Assembly (NCBI GenBank): GCA_963736445.1
Contig: CAVTOY010000004.1
Location: 392,785 to 456,784, forward strand
Reading direction: 5' to 3'
Source: Thiosocius sp963736445
GTDB lineage: Bacteria; Pseudomonadota; Gammaproteobacteria; Chromatiales; Chromatiaceae
Length of the DNA stretch: 64,000 nucleotides
Position numbers and translations under genes: made by a program. The notes beneath the pieces were generated by a model that made no database searches, was not told where the DNA came from, and saw nothing but the letters and a program-made list of their open reading frames with translations. This document shows positions 22,024-31,189 of the stretch, piece by piece. The stretch's first letter is position 1; each line of letters opens with the position of its first letter.

Positions 22024-22365
22024 TCAGGCCGCTTTTCTGGCAACCTTCTCGATGCCCTGGGTCACGACCTTGTAGACATCATTGGCAGCTTCCTGGCTGA
22101 TCGCGGAAACAGCCTTGGCGTCGGCAACGTAGCCTTCAACCAACTCGCGAGCAATCTCGCTCTGGGAAGTCACGTAGTTTGTGGCTTCCGTCGCGTCCTT
22201 GACAGACAGGGCGGCACGCCACGTGGCCATGGCCACATCGGCCTGCTTGCGCATCATGGCCATGTTCATTTCAACCAGCTTCTCGGTGTAACTGAGAGCG
22301 ATCTCATTGATCTTGACGGCAGGTGCGAAAATTTCTGCGAAAGAAGCAAAGTCCAGCTTGTTCAT
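22024..22365 (-). CDS. phaP: Phasin family protein, second copy
   Basis: This is a 113-residue, all-helical protein (MNKLDFASFAEIFAPAVKIN, then AMMRKQADVAMATWRAAL) of the phasin family that binds PHA granules. It is shorter than the phasin next to phaC and not similar along its length, so it is a distinct paralogue. The ATG follows GAGG. PhaR-like operators lie 40-80 bases upstream. Confidence 0.85.
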   Translation of the reverse strand: MNKLDFASFAEIFAPAVKINEIALSYTEKLVEMNMAMMRKQADVAMATWRAALSVKDATEATNYVTSQSEIARELVEGYVADAKAVSAISQEAANDVYKVVTQGIEKVARKAA

Positions 22366-22406
22366 GGAAAAACCCTCGGGGATTGAAGTTGATGAATTCG
22401 TCTATG

Positions 22407-22447
22407 TTGCGGTGCAGCATAGTGGATGTTTTTGTGCAGTGCAACAA
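22407..22447 (-). promoter_or_regulatory. Putative PhaR operators before the second phasin gene
   Basis: TTGCGGTGCAGCAT (22407-22420) and TTGTGCAGTGCAACAA (22432-22447) share the TGCNNTGCA core and flanking A/T runs with the sites before phaP and the GNAT gene. Confidence 0.65.
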
Positions 22448-22499
22448 TTTTACTCCGCTGCACCATAGCATGTGCATCCACGCCCTGGTTGTTGGGACA

Positions 22500-22848
22500 A
22501 TAAAAGCAATCGATCGATACCAGATCTAGGAGGTGCTGGTCGAGAAACGTCCGCTAGGTCGACGACGGCGGCCTGTCTAGACAAGGGCGGTATTTTTCCA
22601 CCGTCGAATTGGCGACTTCGATTCCAAGCTTCGCGAGCTCCGCAACGATTCTCGGCGAACCCCACGTTGGATTCGCTTTTCACATTCGCCCGATGAGTTC
22701 CCTCAGTTCCAGCGAAATTGGAGGCCGGCCAGGAGCGTTTGATTGACTGAGCGCACGCCAGTACTCGCGGAATCGCTATCATGCACCACAGGATCAGCCA
22801 TCACCCGAGAATATATAACAGAATCAATGTGCTCCCTTTTCGGGACCC
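22500..22848. mobile_element. IS-C remnant
   Basis: Degenerate DNA from the IS-C N-terminal half (matching 54490-55068) runs from about 22500 and ends in the IS-C terminus CTCCCTTTTCGGGACCC. It is inactive. Confidence 0.75.
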
Positions 22849-22995
22849 ACAGGCATCAGGGTAGCCCGCGAATCGCCACCGCCCCGGCTTCAAGGTCGCC
22901 CCGGCCATGTGCCACCTTTCCTCATCCGCGAGACTAACGAACGGCGTTAAGTCATCAGAAAAATAACGCATTGAATAAGTGAAGATGTGCGCGAT

Positions 22996-24987
22996 TCAAA
23001 GATCCAGTTCAAGCCCGAAACTGACAATCTCTCCGGTATCGCGTGGTGCGTTGTCTTTAACCTCTAATGTCCATTTGCCCTGGGGTGTTATGCCGACAAA
23101 ATTGTTCAACTCGGGTGCAATTACCGTGTCGTAGGTTAGCTTCAGATTCTTCTTACTACCCCCCATTTGATCCTGAAGGATGGCCTTGGCGCCTGAGGGT
23201 GAGCTGACCTTGAGCGTAAGGTCTCCGACCCAGGTGTGCTCGATATCAACGATCACCCGTATATCGTGAACAGGTTTGTCATCACCGACCAAAACATCGA
23301 TTCGCACCGTCTTCTTATCCTTGATGGCGACTTTCTTCAAAGTACGATGAATTGCCGTGTAAGTCGCTTGCGCTACCGTGTGCGGTACGGCGAGTTCCAC
23401 CGCACGCTTTGCATTGAGCCGTCCGTAACCATACAAGGGGCTATGGCCGTCCTGATCGTAGTTGCCGTTCTGAGGGTCGATTTGATCGCAACAGTTTTTT
23501 AGAACCTCCCTAACTTGTTGCCAGTTGAGATCCGGATTGCGTGCCAAAACCAGGGCGGCCACACCAGCTGCCCCCGGACAGGCACTCGACGTGCCGCCAA
23601 AACTGTTCGTAAAGTCTCCGGCGGCGTCACCACGGTCCGGTTCGCCAGGATTGTAACCCGAGGGGCCACTCACATCTGTGGTCCAGATGCCGGAGGTGAG
23701 CGGTGCAGGTAAGCCAGGGCGGCTAAAATTGTTGCTGGGAAAGGCGCACCACAAGGCGTTTCCGGTATCGCTATAAACGGCGCGTGTACCTCGGTCGTTG
23801 CACGCAGCCACAGCGATGACCTTTTCGTAGCTAGCGTAACCGTCGTTATCCACAGGTTCATTGCCATTGCCTGCAGCCCAGGTTATTACGCAACCTTTAC
23901 CATTTCGCCCTTGACTGACTGCATAATCGATTGCCAAGCGGCTCGAATCCGGCAGCGCGACACGCGCGTTGTGTTGCGGGTCGGAGTCGTCCCACCAGTC
24001 TCCATCAGTTGGCCCCCAGCTACATGAAATAACATCGGCCCCATGATCGGCTGCCCAGACGAAAGCGTCAGCTTCAGCTTGCGAGCCTAGGCTCGACACA
24101 AAACGAATAGGCATGATTCGTGCTTTTGGCGCAACGCCGGCTGCGCCCGTGTTGCCATTGGCCGCAGCCACGCCCGCGCAGGCTGTACCATGTGAGTCTC
24201 CGCTCCGTGGTGTTGGATCATTGTCACCGTTGGTCGTATCGCGTGGCGCTACTATCTTGCCGGCTCCGGTAAATTCGACATGTGTCATGTCAACGCCGTC
24301 GTCGATAATAGCAATCGTCGCGCCGTCGCCTTCACTCGAGGCCCAGGCATCCTCTACATGCGCGTGCTGATCGACCGTATTGCCGTCAATCCGTGCGCGC
24401 TTCAAATGCCACTGTTGCGGAAACGCGACTTTCCTCGACAACTGTTGTACTAATTCAGGATGGCAGAATGTGACTTCATCAAGGTCCAACAGACTTTTGG
24501 CATTTTCAAACACCTGCTGCCCACTACCTTCGGGAAGACCGAGAAAATAAGCGTTATACGCGTAACTTAGGGGCCGCTTTATCTTTAGAGCGTGTGCTTT
24601 GAGCAGCCGTTTACAGGCCGCCGCACTGAGATCTGCATGGAACTGGACAAATATGTTTTCCGTATAAATGATGGGTTCGCCATTGGATGTAACCAGACCA
24701 CGACCGGCGAAACGGATACCCGGCTCCTGCTTCAATGCGGCACGTGCGGCGTCGCGCGCGGCAACGGCGCGTCGCTGGCCTGCCACTTGCCAGACTTCTA
24801 CACCAATTTCGGGTATCCGAAACAGCGGAATCGTATCCGCAAGCGCACGCCGACTCTCCTGTGACAAAGAATTGTCGACCAAACGACCCCGGTTCGCAGT
24901 GCGCACCACCATGAGGTCTGAGCTCAGTTTTACGGATTGGCGACGACCGCGCTTGCCGCCGTATCGGTAGTAAAAGGTGTTTGTCAT
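22996..24987 (-). CDS. Subtilisin-like serine protease with C-terminal P (proprotein convertase) domain
   Basis: This is a peptidase S8 of about 663 residues without a signal peptide, so it is cytosolic or exported by another route. Catalytic residues, counted from the ATG at 24993, are Asp231 (AIIDDGVD), His268 (GDSHGTACAG), Asn376 (AAGNGN) and Ser469 (GGTSSACPG). The last 130 residues form a P/Homo B domain (VDIEHTWVGDLTLKVSSPSG). Residues about 100-185 form an N-terminal prodomain-like region (NIFVQFHADLSAAACKRLLK). Two ATGs lie six bases apart; the second (24987) has better spacing to AAAGAAG. A divergent neighbour encodes a protein similar to the prodomain-like region. Confidence 0.93.
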   Translation of the reverse strand: MTNTFYYRYGGKRGRRQSVKLSSDLMVVRTANRGRLVDNSLSQESRRALADTIPLFRIPEIGVEVWQVAGQRRAVAARDAARAALKQEPGIRFAGRGLVTSNGEPIIYTENIFVQFHADLSAAACKRLLKAHALKIKRPLSYAYNAYFLGLPEGSGQQVFENAKSLLDLDEVTFCHPELVQQLSRKVAFPQQWHLKRARIDGNTVDQHAHVEDAWASSEGDGATIAIIDDGVDMTHVEFTGAGKIVAPRDTTNGDNDPTPRSGDSHGTACAGVAAANGNTGAAGVAPKARIMPIRFVSSLGSQAEADAFVWAADHGADVISCSWGPTDGDWWDDSDPQHNARVALPDSSRLAIDYAVSQGRNGKGCVITWAAGNGNEPVDNDGYASYEKVIAVAACNDRGTRAVYSDTGNALWCAFPSNNFSRPGLPAPLTSGIWTTDVSGPSGYNPGEPDRGDAAGDFTNSFGGTSSACPGAAGVAALVLARNPDLNWQQVREVLKNCCDQIDPQNGNYDQDGHSPLYGYGRLNAKRAVELAVPHTVAQATYTAIHRTLKKVAIKDKKTVRIDVLVGDDKPVHDIRVIVDIEHTWVGDLTLKVSSPSGAKAILQDQMGGSKKNLKLTYDTVIAPELNNFVGITPQGKWTLEVKDNAPRDTGEIVSFGLELDL

Positions 24988-25140
24988 AGTCATCTTCTTT
25001 CGATCAGATTCAGCCGCTGGTTCTACTCACTATAGGCCCCTTGGTTCGATGGGATGTTGTGAATTTTTCCCGTTATGCACGCGACGTTGGCCAGGCCCGC
25101 GTTTCGCGAAGGCTTCTATAGATTGGAGTATAGTTAGAAG

Positions 25141-25587
25141 ATGACTTCCGCGATGCGCTTCGCACAATGCCCGGCGGGGTTGTGGCAAGGTGAAGGAAAA
25201 CAAGCAGTGTCGTGGCAGCACGATCCTGACTTCGCGGCTCGGCCGGATGAAGAGATCGCCGAGTTGTTCCACCTTGTGCCGATCCACGTCGCCGATGACA
25301 GCTGTTGTCCTGTATACAGGCAGAACCCGGGTACAGCGCCGGCCGTTGCTACCGGTCGATTGTTCTTGCGGCTGCATGATGGTCAAAACATCGATTCGTT
25401 CGATGCGACGCTGAAGACGCTTGGGCTCGGCGTTGCGGTGTCGCTCAAATGGGCGCCGAATGCAGCCTGGGTTACATCGATTGACGACAGCCCCTGCCAC
25501 GCTCTGAGTCAATTATCCGAATTGCAGAAACGAGAAGCGGTTGTGCACGCAGAAGCACAGCTATTGTTAAAATTAAATCATCGCTAG
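25141..25587 (+). CDS. Stand-alone subtilase prodomain-like protein
   Basis: The 148-residue product has no known name to me. Its last 80 residues (GRLFLRLHDGQNIDSFDATL, then SLKWAPNAAWV) line up by eye with residues about 113-190 of the divergent protease (NIFVQFHADLSAAACKRLL, then PLSYAYNAYFL). The pattern hFhxhh....LK.h.L.....L.aA.NA is shared. It may be a chaperone or inhibitor acting in trans on the protease. The two genes are 153 bases apart and divergent, so they may share control. Its stop overlaps an IS remnant, so the C-terminus may be altered. Confidence 0.6.
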   Translation: MTSAMRFAQCPAGLWQGEGKQAVSWQHDPDFAARPDEEIAELFHLVPIHVADDSCCPVYRQNPGTAPAVATGRLFLRLHDGQNIDSFDATLKTLGLGVAVSLKWAPNAAWVTSIDDSPCHALSQLSELQKREAVVHAEAQLLLKLNHR

Positions 25588-26170
25588 CGATAGATGAGTC
25601 CGCACGGTGTGATAGTAGTCAACGTAGCTGGCAAGAACGTGTTTGAGATGACGCTCTCCCAGGATAATCACGTGATCCTGGCGTTCTCTTCGAATACTGC
25701 CGATGACCCGTTCCACATACGGATTTTGCCAGGGTGATCGAGGCGCCGTCGCCACATCTTCCGTTTTTAGCGCAGCGACCTGCCGGCGAAATACCTCTCC
25801 GTAAATAGAATCACGGTCGCGCAGCAGGTACTGCGGCGCTTCTTCATCTCTGGGTCGATCTTTGGCCGTCCGTAATGGCGGCTCTTCCAGCACCAGAAGT
25901 ACCTAAAACTCCGCCGGTGCCACCGGACAACCGTGTCTGACTTGACGATCAGGAGAGATTCTCGCCGACCAGATCATGCTGTCGAAAGAAGCGCCCAAAA
26001 CAACCGGTCTGTGTCGCCGAGGCGCGGCCGCGGATGGCGATGCCTTAGTACCGCGATTTGCTGGCGAAGGGCCAGGTTCTCGAGGGCGAGATCTCGACGA
26101 TTACGCATCAGCGACCTGTGCATTCGCGCGATGATTGCCGGCCATTTGACCATGCCCAAAGACTGCCGGC
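25573..26170 (-). mobile_element. Remnant of a fourth rve-type insertion sequence
   Basis: The minus strand encodes a transposase N-terminus (RMHRSLMRNRRDLALENLAL, RQQIAVLRHRHPRPRLGDTD), then a gap, then its C-terminal catalytic part (YLLRDRDSIYGEVFRRQVAA, SPWQNPYVERVIGSIRRERQ). It resembles IS-B but is clearly different. The centre with the first catalytic Asp is deleted. Confidence 0.75.
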
Positions 26171-26227
26171 ACTCTTTGGGGAAAAGCAATGGAATCTGGT
26201 CGGACGAATATTGAGGTGGCGCATCCG

Positions 26228-26654
26228 GGATGTTCAACACCGCGATTTCTACCCAGGGTGCTCCGCACTCACTGAATTCTGATAATGATCCGCTATTCCG
26301 ATACCACGGCTGGAAGGCCAATCTGCGCATCCTGGAGATTCAGGAGATCAAAACCGTTCCTTACGTGCCCTTATCTCACCCCTCCATCGAGCGACTGATC
26401 GGAATCCTGCGCCGCGAATTCCTTGACCACGTGTTCTTCTGGAATGCCAATGATCTGGCAGGAAAACTGGAAGGATTCCGGCAATATTTCAACGCGCATC
26501 GCCTGCACGCTTCGCTCGACGGCGACACACCATCCGACATCACTGGCGAAACGACCGGTCGCCGTGCCGGCCTCAACCAATTCCTGCGGAAATCTCATTG
26601 CCGCGGGCTGTACCAGTTACCCGTAGTCGCTTGAATACCAGTTCGCCATACACA
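26228..26654 (+). mobile_element. IS-A 3' remnant
   Basis: This is the last 135 codons of the IS-A transposase (STQGAPHSLNSDNDPLFRYH, HPSIERLIGILRREFLDHVF) and the right end TTCGCCATACACA. No left end is attached. It truncates a secreted-protein gene on its right. Confidence 0.82.
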
Positions 26655-26711
26655 CCCTTCCAGCAATGCGGCAAAACCTATGATAGCGAACGCAGTCACG
26701 AGCTTGCGCAT
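26655..26711 (-). pseudogene. Signal-peptide stub of a gene cut by IS-A
   Basis: An ATG at 26711 with AGGA seven bases upstream starts MRKLVTAFAIIGFAALLEG and runs into the IS-A end. This is a typical Sec signal peptide. The mature protein is lost. It lies downstream of the Rap1a-like gene in the same direction. Confidence 0.45.
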
Positions 26712-26777
26712 GCTGCAATCCTGTCCGGGAGCGGCCCAGCTGGCAAAGACCACTCTGCTCCCATACTTGATGCCAAT

Positions 26778-27173
26778 TCACCCTGGACAGGGGTAAGAAC
26801 TCTCCAGTGCCTCGACGACGACCAGGGCCGCTGGCTTTGCTAGGTCTGTGGTCCGGCGTCCAGCATAGCGTATATAGGCATCCGCCATACTACGGGCGGG
26901 TTCACGCTCCGGTATACAGATTCGCGCGGCCACAGTTGTGGTCGAACCGGACACCGAGAGGCGCAGCGCTTCCTCTACGCCACTGACAAAGCCCGAACAG
27001 TACCGCTGCTGCTGCCTTCCGCGGTCAGTCATGGAACTCGATGCGCAATGCGTCAGCAGCTGTTGCGCAGTCAGCTGCTGCGGGAAGAAACTTTGGACGT
27101 CGTCGACGCCCTCTTGTGCCATGGCTGTCGCCCACAGGGACAAGCCGAGCAAGGGACTGAACAGTGATTTCAT
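26778..27173 (-). CDS. Secreted Rap1a/Tai immunity-domain-like protein
   Basis: A signal peptide (MKSLFSPLLGLSLWATAMAQ) is followed by a small domain with the pattern C..S, YCSGFVSGVEEAL, ICIPE and a final YPCPG. This matches the Rap1a/Tai immunity family, first known for type VI secretion immunity but widespread in small periplasmic proteins. A GGAGG lies before the ATG. No T6SS gene or effector is near, so the role is open. Confidence 0.75.
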   Translation of the reverse strand: MKSLFSPLLGLSLWATAMAQEGVDDVQSFFPQQLTAQQLLTHCASSSMTDRGRQQQRYCSGFVSGVEEALRLSVSGSTTTVAARICIPEREPARSMADAYIRYAGRRTTDLAKPAALVVVEALESSYPCPG

Positions 27174-27342
27174 GACTGCCTCCGATCATGCGGTCGGGAA
27201 GGCCCGGGAAGAGCTGATTTCCGTTGATTGGTCAATACAATTTACCTGCATTACCAGGATCATGGAACATCGAAGCCTGTTCACGCTGCCTGTGATCAGT
27301 TCCTGGTTGTAGCCCCGGGGGGGGGTGCGTCGGCCTTCAGTT

Positions 27343-27420
27343 GATCGCGGACTCATGCCTGAGTAATTTGCCCAGGCTTTCGCGTGGGGGCGGGTTCTTC
27401 GTCTGAGTTCGGCGAGAAGC
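27343..27420. repeat. REP-like 78-bp structured repeat, copy 1
   Basis: This stretch matches 41787-41864 with about 80% identity by eye. It includes GGACTCATGCCTGAGT and CCCAGGCTTTCGCGTGGG, which can each fold into a short hairpin. It lies between genes. Confidence 0.6.
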
Positions 27421-27486
27421 CGACGAACAACCCGGCCAAATTCGCGACGTTGAGCTATCGGCTGGGGATTTGCCGAGCGAACAGCC

Positions 27487-28092
27487 CTACAAGCCGATCG
27501 CCAGCGCCACGGATACGAGTAACAGTACCGCGAAACCGATGTTGATGCGCCGCGAAACACCGGGGTCGTGAAAGAGGTGCCGTAGAGCGTCACCGGCGAA
27601 GAGCCAGCCAATGTCGATCGCCATTAATAGTCCAAATAGCACAGCACCTTTCAACAGAGCGTCAGTGGTGACGTCATCCGGTATGACCACGAACCCGGAA
27701 AAGAGCGTGGCGAAAACCGCGTAGCCCTTTGGGTTGGTGATGCCTAAGAAGAATCCTGCGAGGAAACCCGGCGGATGTCCCTTCAACGATTGTTCGCCCA
27801 GCGGTGGGGCCATGGCTATGCGATAGGCAAGATAGAGCATGTACGCAACCGCCAATCCGACGATAAGCGGGGCAGCGCCTGGATAAGCCAGCAGGGCGCT
27901 GCCCACGCCTGTGCCAACTAAGGAGATCGTCAGAGAGGCGCCGCAAAGGGAACCAACCAGAAAGGCCCTGGCGGCGCGAAACCCGAATGCGACCCCGGCT
28001 GCGGCTAAACCCAGGGTGGCTGGTCCCGGGGAACCAACTAGGGCGAACAAGGCAGCCAGGAATGCACCGAGTTGGGCGTAGTCAATCAACAT
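27487..28092 (-). CDS. LysE/RhtB-family exporter
   Basis: This inner-membrane protein of 201 residues has about six helices and the family pattern SPGPATLGLAAAGVAFG and GFFLGITNPKGYAVFATLFS. Such proteins export amino acids or their analogues. The frame is open from 28122 with a TTG; the ATG at 28092 (MLIDYAQLGAF) fits the family start better, though no clear ribosome site is seen. Confidence 0.88.
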   Translation of the reverse strand: MLIDYAQLGAFLAALFALVGSPGPATLGLAAAGVAFGFRAARAFLVGSLCGASLTISLVGTGVGSALLAYPGAAPLIVGLAVAYMLYLAYRIAMAPPLGEQSLKGHPPGFLAGFFLGITNPKGYAVFATLFSGFVVIPDDVTTDALLKGAVLFGLLMAIDIGWLFAGDALRHLFHDPGVSRRINIGFAVLLLVSVALAIGL

Positions 28093-28242
28093 GTCGGGAA
28101 CGGCCAGAACCGGCCAAAACAAATTCCGACGAAGCGAGATTGTTTCGTTATGCGTTTGCCTTTCGTTTGGCTAGGAGAGCCGCTCGTCGAGACGAAGCGC
28201 CATGTGTCGAGGGCATCAGAAGGTGGTAGACCAAGGCCATCG

Positions 28243-28752
28243 CTAACAATCGAGTTCCCGTAGGAAGTGCCTCAGTGCCCGTGCGCGGATCTTTACGTGG
28301 TCATGCTCGTCAGGATGTTCGTCAAACTCAGTCAACCGCTGTTTGGCCCAAGCATATGCGCTGTTCTCACTGCGAACTCGGCAATGTTCCCGGCAAGCTG
28401 CCAGTTCCTGAACCAACAGTTCCAGCACGGTCGGATCTCGATCATCTCGCGACGTCATCTGACGAATCGAAAAAAAACTCTCGAGACAACAAGCCGTGAG
28501 GTGAGAGGCGAGCGCCATTTCCGCCTCTTCACGGGTTACGTAAGGCCCCAAATGCTTGTCCGCACGCAGCGAGGCATACCATTCGTGACCCACGGTAAAG
28601 TAGCGACCGCTGCGAAAAAAGGCGCGCCTATGTTTTGCTATGCGATTCGAATTCTGCCGTGGCTCGTCTTGCCCATCTGCGCCGACTCGGCTCGCAAGGG
28701 TTTGTGGTTGGTCTTGATAACGAATTAGGTTCCTTGGCGGGGCATTTTGCAT
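28243..28752 (-). CDS. DUF6316-like small protein
   Basis: The 169-residue product has a central segment (RAFFRSGRYFTVGHEWYASL, LGPYVTREEAEMALASHL) of the RxxRFF...WYxxxR..GPF.sreeA kind seen in short gammaproteobacterial proteins of DUF6316. The helical C-terminal 100 residues are unfamiliar. The ATG at 28752 follows GGAG; an upstream frame exists without one. Confidence 0.5.
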   Translation of the reverse strand: MQNAPPRNLIRYQDQPQTLASRVGADGQDEPRQNSNRIAKHRRAFFRSGRYFTVGHEWYASLRADKHLGPYVTREEAEMALASHLTACCLESFFSIRQMTSRDDRDPTVLELLVQELAACREHCRVRSENSAYAWAKQRLTEFDEHPDEHDHVKIRARALRHFLRELDC

Positions 28753-29352
28753 GCGAATCTCCGCCCGTGCAGTGTTTTGGGGACGGGCTAAGAATGATAG
28801 TCGCAAAATGATTGCAGGAATCGTGAACCGGGACACATTACGGGGGTCATTGTGGAATCGGATCCTCTTTCTTCTTTAAGACGCGGGCGCACTGGCCATC
28901 CCGGACAGCCGGAATGCTTCACATGCAGGGTCGGCGAATAGGCACTCCCGGCGAAAACCTACCATTTGGCGCCCATCCAGTGAACGGCAGCAGCAAGCGC
29001 AAACAGAACCGAACGGCCGATGCACTCTTGCGGGTCATCGACGCGCCCAAGACCAGGGCAATTTGTGCACCTTGGTTGGCGTCGTCGATGGTGAGTTGGG
29101 TGGTACCGGTCACAATTCACGATTCCATCGCGCTTTCGTCATCAATATGCAACAGAAATCGCTAATATAGCGATGGTCGGCACGATGTATGGGTTTGCTT
29201 GCATTGCCCGGGCGCATCAGCTTCCTTTGGCGGCGTAAGTTTCAATTCGCCAGGGACAGGGCGTCTCGCAGATTATCGGGTCCGCGCACGGTGTTTGCTT
29301 TCGTACTCGGCAGACAACCGCTATCTTCTCAATCAGGCGGCGCGTTTCTGCT
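28753..29352. other. Intergenic region without a recognised gene
   Basis: I see no frame with a convincing start or family motif here. Confidence 0.4.
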
Positions 29353-29611
29353 AGCCTGCATGTTGCACCAGTCGATCGTGGACAGGTGCGAACGAATCGG
29401 CAGAGATACGGTGAACGTCATATTCGGTGCGCTTTCTTGAAGGTACAGTTTGTCTCTCGTCCCCGATCTATCCAGGCCCTCGCTTGTCCAGGCACGCCTG
29501 TACTTGCCCTTTGCTCAAACCATAGCTACGGCTATGCTTTTCGCTCCAGGGCGGCGTCCAAACGCACCTGGCCGGCGCGATCATCCTGGATACTGGTGCA
29601 ACATGCAGGCT
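29353..29611 (+). mobile_element. 259-bp element with 20-bp terminal inverted repeats, copy 1
   Basis: It begins AGCCTGCATGTTGCACCAGT and ends with the exact reverse complement ACTGGTGCAACATGCAGGCT. The interior has no gene. It contains a hairpin (CATAGC TACG GCTATG, 29521-29536). A second copy of the same length and order lies inverted at 49185-49443. Confidence 0.88.
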
Positions 29612-29782
29612 AGAGGAGGCGAGGCTGCTTATCGTGCCATAAATGACATTCATCGAGCGTCATTTGCTCCGTAGATTGCTCGTTTACAGAATCATAGACT
29701 GATAGTGAAACGAACCTTTAGCCGTCGAGCTATAATTTCGTTCGCGAACTACTCTCCTTACTGAGTTACATCGTCGCCCTAG

Positions 29783-31189
29783 ATGCCTAAAAATAATATC
29801 GTTTTTTTTCTTCTCGAAGAAGTTTCCTGCTTCAACGCCGTGTATGGTTTCGCAAAAAACTTTCAGGATCGCGGCGCCAACGTGACCGTGATTGTCAAAA
29901 AAGGCTCTAGCCTCCCCGATTGCTACCTAAGCCAAGGGCTGCGAGCAACGGAGCTGGATTTTGACGCCTACGCGCCAACAGACCCCAAAACAAAGAAGCG
30001 TCCGATATTGAGCTTTTCGCGCATTTTTGAGCACAGCCGGAGTTTCGCAAGTCGTGCACGAGTCATATCTAGATTTGTCGAGGAACAATCTATCGATCTT
30101 TGCTTTCTCGACAACGTCCGACCAGACGTCAACATGGTGTCTTCCGTTCTAATCGGGAAAGGTGTGCCTGTGTTTTTGCTTTCGGCGAATTTTGCCTCCA
30201 ATTGCCAAACTGGATATCCCCCGGTGTTCTCTTCTTTCACTCCCGACGATAAGAAACAGCCGAGTTTGTTTTTGCGATTTTTTTATTTGATGTTATGGGC
30301 ATGGGCATGTTTCACAGAAGGCCGTGCTGATTTCTACTCAGTCAAACAATACTTAAAAAGATCTGCATCGAAAATACTTAATGCAGTAAAAGATATACGA
30401 TATGAACGAGAGCTAAGATGGCTCTCCGTTAATTCAGCTTGGGGGGAATGGAAAAGGCACCCGATCTTACCCACGATCGTTTTCGGCCATCGTAAATTAG
30501 ACTGGTGCGCTGCTGCATCAGACCCGCTACGTTGCTATTTTGGCTCCACCGATATTTCCAGGGCCGGCTCCCCGTTTGATTGGTCACATTTCCAGATGGA
30601 AAAGCCAATCATTTACTGCAGCATAAGTACTCGGGTTGGCATCAAGATAGAAACTGAAGTGGAAAATTGTGGAGGTAAAAATAAATCCTACGGAGAGCGA
30701 ACAGGGTACGGGCTGACCATTCGATATCTAAACGCCGTAGTTGATGCCTTTTCTCTCCGCACTGACTGGCAGTTGATCTTGGCGTGCGGCCCGTTTTATG
30801 AATGCATCAAAAGAAGGCCATTGCCGGAAAATGTCTACTTGTTCGGTATGGTTCCGCAGCTAAGCGTCTTGAACGGTGCGGATCTGGTTATTTGTTGGGG
30901 GGGAGCGGGAACAGTGAGAGAGTCTGTAAATTTAAAGGTGCCTTTGCTTGTTTTTCCGGCTTGGACCGACCAGTACGGAAATGCTGCGAGGGTTGTCAGT
31001 AGAAATGTTGGTATTAGCGGTGATATTCGCAGGATTACGGCTGAATCTGTTGTTTCAATGATTGAAGAGGGTTTGAGCGATCGCTCGATTCAAGCGTCTT
31101 TAGAAGATATTCGGGTTGATGGCGACGGCAATCAGGAACTGAAGGATGTTCTCGATTTTGTATCGTCGCACTCTGGCCTTGCGCTTTAA
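29783..31189 (+). CDS. GT1-type (UDP-glycosyltransferase-like) glycosyltransferase
   Basis: The 468-residue GT-B protein has an N-terminal acceptor domain and a C-terminal donor domain with VYLFGMVPQLSVLNGADLVI and CWGGAGTVRESVNLKVPLLV. These form the nucleotide-sugar binding signature of the GT1/MGT group. The acceptor is unknown; no biosynthetic genes flank it. Codon and base use is distinctly more AT-rich than the neighbours (many AAA, TTT, ATA), suggesting transfer. A TATAAT box lies at 29731-29736, but no clear ribosome site precedes the ATG. Confidence 0.8.
   Translation: MPKNNIVFFLLEEVSCFNAVYGFAKNFQDRGANVTVIVKKGSSLPDCYLSQGLRATELDFDAYAPTDPKTKKRPILSFSRIFEHSRSFASRARVISRFVEEQSIDLCFLDNVRPDVNMVSSVLIGKGVPVFLLSANFASNCQTGYPPVFSSFTPDDKKQPSLFLRFFYLMLWAWACFTEGRADFYSVKQYLKRSASKILNAVKDIRYERELRWLSVNSAWGEWKRHPILPTIVFGHRKLDWCAAASDPLRCYFGSTDISRAGSPFDWSHFQMEKPIIYCSISTRVGIKIETEVENCGGKNKSYGERTGYGLTIRYLNAVVDAFSLRTDWQLILACGPFYECIKRRPLPENVYLFGMVPQLSVLNGADLVICWGGAGTVRESVNLKVPLLVFPAWTDQYGNAARVVSRNVGISGDIRRITAESVVSMIEEGLSDRSIQASLEDIRVDGDGNQELKDVLDFVSSHSGLAL

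Noticed and set aside
27186..27611. A 141-codon minus-strand frame between the Rap1a-like and LysE genes
   Set aside because: It overlaps the lysE 3' end in another frame and shows no recognisable features.
29386..29613. Similar short open frames in the two 259-bp elements (SKRTWPARSS and on)
   Set aside because: The protein likeness follows from DNA identity; the hairpin changes break codon conservation and there is no start site.
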